From Isoetes taiwanensis (taxonomy: Eukaryota > Streptophyta > Lycopodiopsida > Isoetales > Isoetaceae): a stretch of 64,000 nt of DNA. The position numbers and the translations under genes were made by a program. The DNA lies in contig JAJEKV010000333.1 of assembly GCA_021234155.1 (NCBI GenBank), positions 248,001 to 312,000 of the forward strand. Reading direction: 5' to 3'. This document shows, one piece after another, positions 37,384 to 47,899 of the stretch. Position 1 is the first letter of the stretch; each line of letters opens with the position of its first letter. The notes beneath the pieces were generated by a model. It ran no database searches. It had not been told where the DNA came from and saw nothing but the letters and a program-made list of their open reading frames with translations.

Positions 37384-38765
37384 CTAAGAGGTCGACTCTT
37401 GAACATCTTGCGCTTGTGTATCAAACTCAGGCTCTGGTCGGTGCTGCAGAAGTAATACACTAGGGTTAATTGATGAGGCAGCTGATGAAACTATCTCTGG
37501 AGGAACATTTGTAGCTAATGGCGCTGCAACCAGCAGACTCAAGTTCATCCAAGAGCCGATATCGTGGTCAAACACTGCAATGGCCAGATCACGATTTACC
37601 AGGATGATCTGCTCAAGGTTAGGGGCCAACTTCTTATGGCCGGCTGTGGTCGAAAGTGCCCTAAGTGCCCATATAGCCGCCTCTGCTTCAGGCGCAATCG
37701 CTTTGGCAAAGAAGAGGACTTGCCTGCTTGTAAAAGCCAACAAGAAGAATCGGGTAATATGGCATTTCAACCCCTCAACAGTCGGATGGGTCGCAGAAGC
37801 CAATTCAGATTCCAAGTTCTGGGGGAGTTCCTCTTCCTTAGCAAAATCCTTCTCCTCCTGAGCATACTGGCCTTCACCACATAGATCCTCCATAGTTGGG
37901 TCGTCTTCGATCTTGACTACGACATCGTTGATATTGGGAACATGTGGGGCCGTAGCGTGGAAAGCCGATTCAAAAATTGAGGACGGAGTACCCTGAATCA
38001 TTAACTGCCGTAACGATAACAGAGTGTTGATAGGCTCAACATCAAGAGGATGATAGTTGAGCAGTTGGTGTATCTCTGGCACATAGACGGGTCGAGAATA
38101 ATTTTGATCCTGACAATACTCGGTCGCTCATAAAGGAGATGAGCCGTCTTTTGCTTGCCCTTATTAGCGATATGCTGATATGCCCATTGAATATCACTCA
38201 GCAGCAAGTAATCTTGATCCCCAACCTTTATAGTAGGAAGCGAGCTTAAGCCGACAAGTGTTTGGCCCTTACTACGAGGTAAAGGCTTCTCTCGCGGGCC
38301 AATTTCTTCCATCTTACAAAGTCGGCATAGCTTATCTGCTCATCCTCCTCGTGATCCGGGGAAGTGGGGACTTGGCTCGCCCAAGGCCGCGGTCGGGCAC
38401 TGGCCAACATACCTATCCATGATAAGGGCAAGGGCAAACGGGCCTCAAAGTACAATTTCGTTAGAGCCGAGGTCAATAATGGGGCGTGCCTAGCACGCCC
38501 CGACAATGTCCCTAAGAATATCATTGTGCGGATACCATCCCCAAACATGCGCCATAAGATATCCCCGTGGAAACTCGAGAAACTCGGTTGGGGGTAGGAT
38601 TTCCTCATCATAAAACTCTAGAAAAAGGTTATAATGAGGATGTGCACGCATATTGTCGATAAGGTCGACTCTACACTGCAACATGGGGTCTAGAAGAGGG
38701 TATGGGACCTGGGGATCCCACTGCTCACCCCCCATGTACAATGCTAAATGCCCAGCGTAGTCCAT
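37384..38765 (-). CDS. Unrecognised ~450-residue protein, read in several frames
   Basis: Met at 38765 begins MDYAGHLALYMGGEQWDPQ, continues LDPMLQCRVDLIDNMRAHPH and FLEFPRGYLMAHVWGWYPH; after a frame change near 38500 LTSALTKLYFEARLPLPLSW and ISYADFVRWKKLARE; after another near 38290 LSSLPTIKVGDQDYLLLSD; then an open 232-codon piece to 37384 with SIFESAFHATAPHVPNINDV, acidic linker and a helical C-terminus. Upstream, the minus strand shows TTAGGGTTTTCG and a CT-rich leader directly before the ATG, a plant-like 5' UTR. Family unknown. No transposase, RT or capsid motif recognised. Confidence 0.4.
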
Positions 38766-39023
38766 TGCTGAAGGAGGAAAATAGGAGGAGGAAGAAAACG
38801 GAAGGAATAAGAAATGAACGAAAACCCTAAAGTAAATGTCACTTTTAAATTTCCGGGCACGTCGTTCGAGGCGCCATCTAATTATTATTATTATATTATT
38901 ATTATTATTATTTTTTTAATATACATATATAAAAGAAAGAAAATCACACTCTGAATAAGAAGTCAAAACATGATTCATATTAATATATCGGGTTACATAT
39001 ATACAAAATGTTATTTTACATAG
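38766..39023. other. Putative 5' leader and (ATT)n microsatellite
   Basis: Holds the telo-box-like leader of the ORF to the left, then an ATT/TTA microsatellite at about 38881-38915, then AT-rich sequence that may be the 3' untranslated part of the coding region to the right. Confidence 0.5.
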
Positions 39024-40430
39024 TCACGCCGCCACGGATCCGGGCGTATAGTCAAGGTCCTTTGTCATAATCGCCACTCGCTTAGCATGGATAGCACATA
39101 AATTGGCATCGCCAAAGAGGGCCACCAAATAGGCTTTCGCCGCCTCGAGTGCTAAAATTGCATAAGTCCGAATCGAGATCCGCCTTATACTCTTTTGAGC
39201 AATCTCTCGACCAAACGCTGAAAGGGAAGTTCGTGAGCAAGAATTCGTAGATTGATACTTCCTTATCTCCCTAAGTGCCACGGTGCCAGGTTTGTAACGA
39301 TGCTTCCTCTTAGGGGGGGTGGGCTCCGGAATAGTTTTCCCCCCACAGATTCGGATGCCGGGCCTTCCGATGATTTCGCCCGCGGCCGGGTTGTCCCCGC
39401 AGCAGCTTTGATGACACCACCCCAGCCTTGAGCTGATCCCCAGCATCGAAGCACCGACTTACGGGCCGTACTCTTTTCGCCTTCCGCGACATGAAAAGGA
39501 TCATTCGGAGGTGGGGGATCTTGACGGTTCCGCCTCCCGATCTTGTTTCCTAAGCCGCCCTTAATCCGCTTCTCGTTGTTTCCCGCTATACGCCCGCATT
39601 ATCTTGCATTCTTTTCGTGGCTTGCTCCTCGCTCCAATTTGCCGCGGCATGGAGGGTATCTTCACGAGGCTTACCAGCCTCCTTCACAAGTGGGCTACCT
39701 TCCGCTTGTGCCCGGCGTAGCCCGCCTCCGCCGCTTTTTCCCGCTATCCAACATCCGCTCAAGGCTTGAGCTCCAAGAAATACCGCGGGGATTGGCCTCA
39801 AGAGATGTTCCGCCTTCAACACTCACTGAACCGGTCGGTGAAAAATGGGGTGTTCCGCTTCCCAAATGATACGCATTGGTTTCCTCCTCATACGAAAAAG
39901 ATGGGATGGTGTAGGATCCACCATTAAAGAGACACATCCCATTTCCAAGGTAACGGTACCCTAGAGATTGCGCAGCAGGATCATCGGCTGCAAGCCATTG
40001 TAGGTCCGCTGCTTGTGCCATTTGAAGGATGTTATGGGCCTCGCATCTCAGATGGGCCGGCTTCAGCCCGCTCATCCCCTTCCGTGGACAAAACCGCAGG
40101 TAATGCCGACGCCATCTGCTTCCTCAATCACGGTGTAGGATTCCCGCATGGCGTTAAGCTTGTATACGAAGCGCTCATTATAACAGAAGAGCGGGTATGG
40201 TATCCTAGCCCCTTCATAAAAACGCTTCGCAAAGTGTTCCAACAACTCCTCGGTTTTGGCTTCTGCTTCGGCCGACGGGTTTGGGCGTGGCAAAAGTTCG
40301 GCCATCAGGGAAGCTATGGTGCATCTAGAATAGCGCGGGAACCGCTTGTACACCTGCTTGGCTTCCTCCATCCTTAATAGGTGGGCGCTGAGTGGGTGCT
40401 TGGGAGAGGAAGGCAAGGGATGAGGTTTGG
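39024..40430 (-). CDS. Second unrecognised minus-strand coding region
   Basis: From 40416 the minus strand reads MPSSPKHPLSAHLLRMEEAK, KRFPRYSRCTIASLMAELLP and EEADGVGITCGF; then (40075-39695) MSGLKPAHLRCEAHNILQMA, LQWLAADDPAAQSLGYRYLG and HFSPTGSVSVEGGTSLEA; then (39446-39024) a basic stretch and RTYAILALEAAKAYLVALFG. The pieces lie in different frames. Not recognised. Its shape (Ala/Pro-rich N-terminus, charged middle, helical C-terminus) does not identify a family. CTG/CAG triplets are scarce here, so frame changes may be base-calling error. Confidence 0.35.
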
Positions 40431-40684
40431 CTATGGCGGAGGGAAGCTTCAGGTCCGGCGGCTATGGCGGCTAGGCGGAGCACAAGGGACCAACAAACGT
40501 CAAGGAAATAAAGGGAAAAATGTTTCCCTTAACTAAAATTTAAATTTTTGCCCTAAAATAATTTTTTTAAGAAAAAGTATGGAATCGCTTTAGAGCCGGG
40601 CGGCATGTCCTACCCCCGACCCCGCCACGCCCCGTGGAGTATCCGGTACCCTTACCGCTTAGGGTTAGGGTTTTTTTTTTTTTT

Positions 40685-43090
40685 TAAATCTTAAAACACC
40701 TGTATAAGAGTAAAATAATAAGGTGGGCCTAAGGGAAGACCTCCATCAGCCAATGCATGTCTATATGCCAATGGTGATTGCAAGTTTTAAAATAACAATT
40801 GGTGTAACAAAAATTTAGGCTAATAGGCCATATCTAAATTGCTTCCTCCTCTAGTACTGCATCACCCGTACATAATGACTCTACGTAAGACCTATTCCTT
40901 GAGATTAAAAGATGAAACTTCATTTTTCTAAGCTAGACCTATTCCTTGAGGTTAAAAGATGAAACTTCATTTTTCTAAGCTGTATGCCTCCATTGGCATA
41001 CATTAGCTATAACTGACAGCCAGACCTCTAGACATGCAAAAGGTAAAGACACTTGGAAAATGAGATGATATAGTTGATTTAACTGTTGGGTCAATTGAAA
41101 ATAAAGGTCTACCTTGAGAAAATTCAATTGCTATAGTATGACAAACATGTTGGCTTTAAGCGCCTGGGGTTTAAACCCTTTGTGGAGCCAAATACCCTTT
41201 GCCAAGGCAGTAATGGAAATTTCGGCCAGTACAGGTATATTTACATGTTGAGAAATACTATGTGTTTTTTTTAGGTTTTTTCCTCAAGGTATACATGGCA
41301 TGAAAGCAGCAATAAATGGCATTAAACCTTAGAAACGGTTCTAAAAGCATTGAGGGTCCATTGTGTAGATACAATGGCAAAGAAATAAATACATAATTTG
41401 AAGGTGGAACATGGCTCAGCAATGGACTTGTGGCTTAGCAAAGGACTTGGTTACAATACAAGACCCTTAAATATGGTGGGCCTTACTTATATGTTTTATC
41501 AAAATGCAAGGTATTTAATTTTAAATAATAATGGACCATGGTTTGATTTTAGGTTAGAGCTTCCCTTTTTCCGCACTGCACATCGGGTCGATGGCTACAA
41601 AGAACCTAACATCGCTGGCAAGGCAGCATCTCCTACAAGAATCGAAAGATCTTAATCTCACGCTTGTGGGTCTTTATCAGCTCCAAATGCAAGGTAAGGA
41701 TATTCCATTCCTAGATCTGCGATTCCCCTTTTTTTAGTCAAAACCTAGTATACTGCTCCGGAACCGAACAGGAAATCCTATTGCAATATCAATTTAGCAC
41801 ATGTGGAAGATCCACAGGAATCTACAAGGATATGCATAGCTGTTAATGTATGAAAGCCATGGAATACTGGCGGGAATTTGATTCCGATGGCATTCCCTTC
41901 GCCTCGCACTCGATGAAGAAACATTAACTTAATTGATATTTGGTCGAGAACTAATTCTTGGGGATCACGGAGTTTAAAGAGGGAAGTGTTTTCAAAAAAA
42001 TGTATGTGGGAAACAAAAGAAGCAATAATGGAGGCAAGAATCTACACAATAGTGGAACTGGCAACAAAGACAATGAGGATGTGACTATTCCTGAGACACA
42101 GCAGTCTGATGGCTTTGCATCAGACCAAGACGAGATTCAGGTAGTTTTTAAAGGATGGTTTGAGTCCATAACATGTTGCAAAGGTCTAGCAAGGTTGAGC
42201 AGATTTAATGAAAGGGTAATAGTGCACCATATAACCTGCAAGTGCAATTTCTATCAGACGTAATATGACATTCAAGTTTACATTGCTTTAATTTCTATAC
42301 TTCCATTCTAGCAGATGTACTAACTTGGCAAAAGGTTACAAGGGCTGATCATCTATAAACCGAGAGGCTCCATTGTACCTTTTGGCCCTTCATGCATTAC
42401 CAAAATTTTGCTAATGTCATGATGTTTGGCTGCAGGTGTACTAGACCTCTCCCCGCCTTTGTCATTTTTTTTGCTTGCGCTTTGTGGATTTGCTAGGATA
42501 TGAATGGAGTCACAATTGGAAGACCGCTTTTGAAAAAAAACTCGAGGCAAGGCTGCATTTATGACAGTTTCTACATGACTCTTCTTGAATCTGCTTTACA
42601 AATGCACTGGTTGTATCTACCTTAGCTATAAAATGTTTTTGAAGTGGTCTTTTTTTCGATAAAAAAACTATGGGCAGTCTAGGTGGATCTATGGATTAAA
42701 GTACTTTATCATAACATATTTCTGAAGCTGCTAAAGCAATACTTTCACTTTTATCTATATTCTCAAGCTGGTTTTAAGTCTTGTTGAAATGTTGCTATGT
42801 ATGCATGCTTTCCTTTTTTAGGAAATGAAATAGTGAGCCAAAGGCTGTAGAATGTGCAAGGCATTGTACTCTGCCAGTTCAGTGTAGATGTGTAGTTCCA
42901 AATCTATGTACACATCATTTTATCTCGCATAAACCGCACATATTTCTTCCTTAGGCATAATCCATATTGATCTTCTTATTTGAACGTAGAAAGATACACT
43001 GCTAGAGATCCAGCTATCATCCTCCTTTTTATAAAAACGGGTCAGCTTATGGTATCAGTTTTACAAAAATGTGCCCCTTTCCTTTATCCT
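40685..43090. repeat. Segmental duplication, copy A (holds first exons of the RT gene; empty copia site)
   Basis: From TCTTAAAACACCTGTATAA to TGTGCCCCTTTCCTTTATCC the sequence matches copy B (55497-63557) over its whole length. Long blocks are identical (for example about 200 bases from TATATTTACATGTTGAGAAA onward) and differences are clustered. Copy A has the uninterrupted TTGAAAATAAAGG at about 41095, where copy B has the copia insertion. Confidence 0.9.
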
Positions 43091-46000
43091 TCCATTGAGC
43101 AAAATATAGGTCTGATAATGTAGCTATGAAATGAGGTAAAAGTGATAGATTCTGATTTAGATAAGCTCCACTTGTAAGTGTTGATGAATGGGATGCATTG
43201 ATAGTTTAGGTATCCCGATAAATATTAACCAATGGCCAAATTTTATCACATTGGCCCGATTTACGTACATTGCCGACCACAAATGGTGTAGGCTTAAATC
43301 TGCTATTTAAAAAGACCATGCTAGCTAAAGATAAGGAAATAAAAAGCTAATATGGGTTAAACTAAAAATGCTATAAACCAGAATCTAACATGTGGATATA
43401 AAACTTGACCAGTATAGTGCATGCTTGACATTGCATAGAAAATAAAGGATTTGAATCGTAGTACTTGCATGACATTTGTTTATTAGAAGGAAAATATGGA
43501 TTTGTGTGAAAATAGTCTGACGCGTATTTCAAACTGATTAAGGAAGAACCTACATTTGGTAGTAATAAATTTCCCCCCTTGTTTTAAAGAGCAAGAAATA
43601 GTTTAGACGGCTTTTTGATTGCATTTGTTTCTTGTGCTTGGCACCATTAATTTTCTAGACAAAAAGGAAGATTGAATTTATAAGACCATTGTATGCTATC
43701 TACATATGAAATTGGGGCTCGAGAGACTAAAGGATAATAAGCACCAGACTTTTACTTTGGTTAAAGTTTGGATTGATAATACAGTCTTGGGATTGACCAA
43801 GGCTGATGTTTAGCCTAGTATTCTAGGTTGGACTGAGTTTTTTTTAGACAGTTCAATTCCTTGGTATAACCAGGGTTGCTCATGTCCTTTAGTCTCTTCC
43901 CTTCTAAGTAGTACTAATAACATAAAAACTAAGTGGTACTCACCGTTTAATACATTTCAGGAGGATCAAAAATTTATTGACGAAGTGGATTTTGAGGTAG
44001 TCCCTCCCACATGGAATAGTGAGCTGATAACATGGGGTTATGCTGCAAGTAAAATGGAATGCCCCAATAGAGCAGTACAAACAATTCTGAGCTGCATCAA
44101 AAACCCTGAGGTTCATGAGTTAATACATGAAAAAGAGGCGCTTAGAAAACCTGGAGACTACTCTGCTGTCGCACATCTCGGGTGTAGTGAGTGGATTAAG
44201 GTACTGCCATACCTCAACAAAGCTAAGGGCAACGATATCAGCTTGATAATCAATAGTATGTATGAGTCTCTTCCTGAAAAAAATTATGAATGGACAATGG
44301 AGGAAGATAAAGCCAAAGCCCAATTCTTTGCTGGAGTTGCTGCTCTAAAGGCTGAAAATAATTTAACCGAGAATGGCAAGGAGGAAAATGCTATGCAATT
44401 TGTACAAGAAAGCAAGGAAGATGACCCCTTTGGTGATGCCCTTCTATCAGATCAGGATAAAGAGCTGATTAAAACAAATGCTGGAGCAATTGAATCCAAT
44501 GAGGAGGACTTCCAGTTTACTATGAACAACAGTTTGATTTTCCCTAGTGGAACGCCAAGGCATTTTATGCAACCAAGGCATCTGGCGCACAAAGAATTTT
44601 GGGGCACTAGCGCCTTTGAGCAAAGATGTCTGGATGATGCTTGGGGACATCACCCCTGCCCAATTGATTGCAGCTAAAAATGCAGCAGAAAAGATGGAAA
44701 AAATTGTCAAAAAGGACAGAATCAAGATTATGATAAACTGCAGATTCTTTGACAAAACGTGCAGCAAAGAGTCATTTATCTATAGCAGCCAAAAGAGTCA
44801 TATGGCTTACCCTACTGAAACACGTGATGACTTTTACCTCAAAAAAATTTGGAGGACTATGTGCCCTTACCTTAAGTGCGCATGTGAAAATCCTAGAGGC
44901 AACAAGGCAAACAAGGCAAAAGACAACATATGCAAGGAAAATATGACCTGGCTGGATCACGCCATATGGTATATGTTCAATAACCTTGACTCCCTTTACC
45001 CTAACATGTCTTGTGCTCTGCAAATGTATTCTTTCAGAAATATGTTGAAAACTTCCTTCAAGAAAAGCATCATGGCGTATCTATCTTATTTGGAGATCAG
45101 AAAGACTCTGATCGATATGACTGCATTACTGGCAGCAGATCCATGGGCAGATTTCATGATAAGTAAACCCAAAAACAAGATGAATGAAATATGCGAAAAG
45201 ACCATCAAGAGAGTCTCCTTTATGAAGACTCTAAAGGCATCCAGCAGCACCTATAGCAGAAGGACTAGAAACTCTAATGTCAGCATTGGGAGCAGCTCAA
45301 GAAAAGTGACTCAGCCACCTCGTATCATGGTGGCACCTAGCAAGAGTGACATCAAAGACACTGAAAGTGGGTATATGTTAGGCCTCAACACACCAGATCC
45401 TGCTGGACATTCAGTCATAAAAGATGCAGCAAGTACATGCAAAACAGGATATATTGGTCCCGGACAAACCCTCAACTTCTAAAAGGTATGCACATACTCA
45501 AAACTGCAATATGTTTTTCTCTATTTAAATGCTATATATGTTTTCCTCTATTTAAATGCTATAAAGCTAGGTAATTTGTGGAAAGAAAACCCAAAAATAT
45601 ACTAGAAAACAAAGAGGGCAAGTACCTCACCGGTCAATTTGACCATATAACGTCAAAATGCCATTCAAATGGCAAATACTCCAGGACCTATCGTTGGTTA
45701 ATACCAGTAGAGATGGTCACATAATTAGGGTGCTGATTTTTTTACAGATCAGAAAACACATTAGCAAGGACTGTCTTGGACGAGCGTACATAAGGTTTAG
45801 TGGAAAGAAAGATAAAAAGAAAATTATTCATAGCACATTCTTGTCCAAAATCCTAGACAAGATTTGTCTTCCCAAAATTATCAATGGAGCTATGATTGCA
45901 GTTCTTGGTGACATTGGCAAAAGGATGATGGATGATACCATGTTTAGCTGGAGGTATACCGAAAATCTGCGTGATATCTTCTACAAACCATTTCTGATTT

Positions 46001-47819
46001 TTGCCACAGACCGAGAGGTATGCTGTCCTTGCAAAAATCCATCGCTCAACAAATATCTTGACAAGGACTTTGCGCATATTTGCACGACAGAACTTAATCT
46101 AGTTCACAATACAACCTTGAGAGGTATGTTCAGGAAAGGCCTAAACCATATTCCTAATGTATCGCCGGATTTTGACTGCTTCAAAGGTGAAATAAACAAC
46201 TCATGTGATGCTTTATTTGAGGCACACAAGTTTACCTTTTATGATACACGATGATGATAGAAGCATCATCAAAAACAAAGTTATTGAGCGAAGCCTTATG
46301 GAAGTCAAACTAGCCCGCAAGAATGATATCACCACAAAGTTTGCCCCTCAATGACAACTCGCTATTAGTAATATTGATTGGCTTTGCTTAAACTTTTACA
46401 TTTTCGTATAGACAAGGCCTCCAATAATCCAAAGATTTATCCGCCCAGCCTTCATCAGAGGTAAGGTTCTCAAAAGATTAGGCAAAGAAGGACTTCCAAA
46501 TACAAGAGGAAAAATTTGAGAAAATCAAATGCAGGATTAAGGATCAAATACAAGACCTTATTGGTAGCACTGAATTTGAATTTGATAGCCTTCCATATTT
46601 GCTAGGCATATTCAAGGCTCACAAAAAAGATTTTAGGTGGATCACCAACGCCAAGATAGCAATGCTTTTACGAGAAATCTCCCATATTATCACAGCTGTC
46701 CTCAATAACATATTGAACATGTGGCCTGACGTCTCCAAAAAGCTTTGTGCAAAGATCTGCACACTTTTTCCTGGAAAAATTATCCCATGTTGGGTAGTTA
46801 ATTCAATCTATGGCGTGACTCTAAATCTGCCACCCAAAATTGATCAAGTTTTCATAGCAGATATCACTAGATGCTATGAAAACATACCACTACATGGCAA
46901 TAATGGAATTTGTCAAATCATGAGACATGTAGGTATGGCTGCGTGGGAGTATATGAAAGGGAAAAATTACCACCGTGAATTATACATTAAAAAAGACAAA
47001 GACAACACCTATTCAGCCAAGTGGTTTAAGTATGAGCCTCAATGAAAATGTTGGAGTAAAATGGACCTAAATAGGTTCACCGTTATAAATGACTGGTTGC
47101 TCACTAATTGTTTCATCCTTATGGGTAACTGTACATGGCAGCAAATATGTGGCATACCTATGGGTTTTTCATGTAGTCCGTGCTGGTGTAATCTGTATTT
47201 AGCTTGGTTTGAAATGTCTTTCATAAAAAACCTAGCAAGACAAGGAAGATTTGGAGAATTGAGGTATTCAAGTATACATTCCGCTACATGGATGATCTTC
47301 TTGCAGTCAACTGCCCTGTTATAAAGGAATTTCTTCAGTGCATAGAGGAGCCTGATTAATACTGTGCAAATATATGACATGCACTCTTTGGGAATTAAAG
47401 AGGAGACTATGTTCAAATACATGGATGATACTGCTAGATGTTTTGGATACAAGGCCAATTTCCTTAACATGACAATTGAGGTGATTGACAGAGAGATGGG
47501 TTTATATAGGACCTACAAATATGACAAAAGGGATAAATTACCCTTCAAGGTTCTAAAATACGTACATGCAGACAGCTGCCGTCCATATTTCCAAGCCAGA
47601 AACGTAATCCTTTCTCAAGTTATGCCATATTTATACATTAGCACATGCCCTATCTTGGCTGCAAAAGACATCATAAGCATCATCAACAAATTTGTAGAAA
47701 ATGACTTCGATAGCTACGGGCTTAAGAAGAAGGTGTTGCAGTACATACGAAACAATGATTTTCTGGGACTTAAATATGACATACAAGTACTTATACAAGT
47801 GATCAGCTCTCAATACTAA
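41591..47819 (+). CDS. rvt/Penelope-type reverse transcriptase gene, spliced, with breaks
   Basis: Exon 1, 41591-41693: Met then TKNLTSLARQHLLQESKDL, donor GTAAGG. Exon 2, 41857-42140: starts with EYWREFDSDGIPF, frame broken in the middle, then KMYVGNKRSNNGG and ending DQDEIQ at GTAGTT. Exon 3, 43961-45485, joins in phase: EDQKFIDEVDFEVVPP; about 500 residues with one frameshift near 44600, rich in Lys, ending in a Ser/Arg-rich linker. Exon 4 from 45748: HISKDCLGRAYIRFSGKKD. RT core 46500-47819: LPYLLGIFKAHKKDFRWITN, VFIADITRCYENIPL (first catalytic Asp), CGIPMGFSCSPCWCNLYL, FRYMDDLLAVN (catalytic DD), ANFLNMTIEVIDREMG and YKYDKRDKLPF. In-frame TGA at 46352 and 47043 and several frameshifts. 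No GIY-YIG, integrase or RNase H seen, and no LTR. It has introns, unlike most retroelements. Family name is from memory of the motif pattern. Confidence 0.7.
42141..43960 (+). other. Intron 2 of the RT gene
   Basis: Bounded by a GTAGTT donor after the DEIQ codons and TACATTTCAG before GAGGATCAA. Frames on both sides join in phase. The duplication ends inside this intron at 43090. No other gene recognised within. Confidence 0.65.
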
Positions 47820-47899
47820 AAAGGTAATGGGTGTAAAATCGCTAGTGGGGTACAACTTTTGGCGAAGCGTTTAAGCATTTTAAGTGCTGAAACTCGCGG

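Noticed and set aside
39543..40377. Plus-strand ORFs of 108 and 120 codons
   Set aside because: Both lie opposite minus-strand pieces with better protein character; their own text is Pro/Ser/Phe-rich as expected of antisense reading.
40664..40685. Telomere-like TTAGGGTTAGGG next to poly-T
   Set aside because: Only two units. A plant telomere repeat is TTTAGGG and an array would be longer.
41591..47819. RT gene as an endogenous viral element
   Set aside because: No viral capsid, movement protein, protease or RNase H was seen, and the exon-intron structure and RT motifs fit cellular rvt/Penelope-type sequences better.
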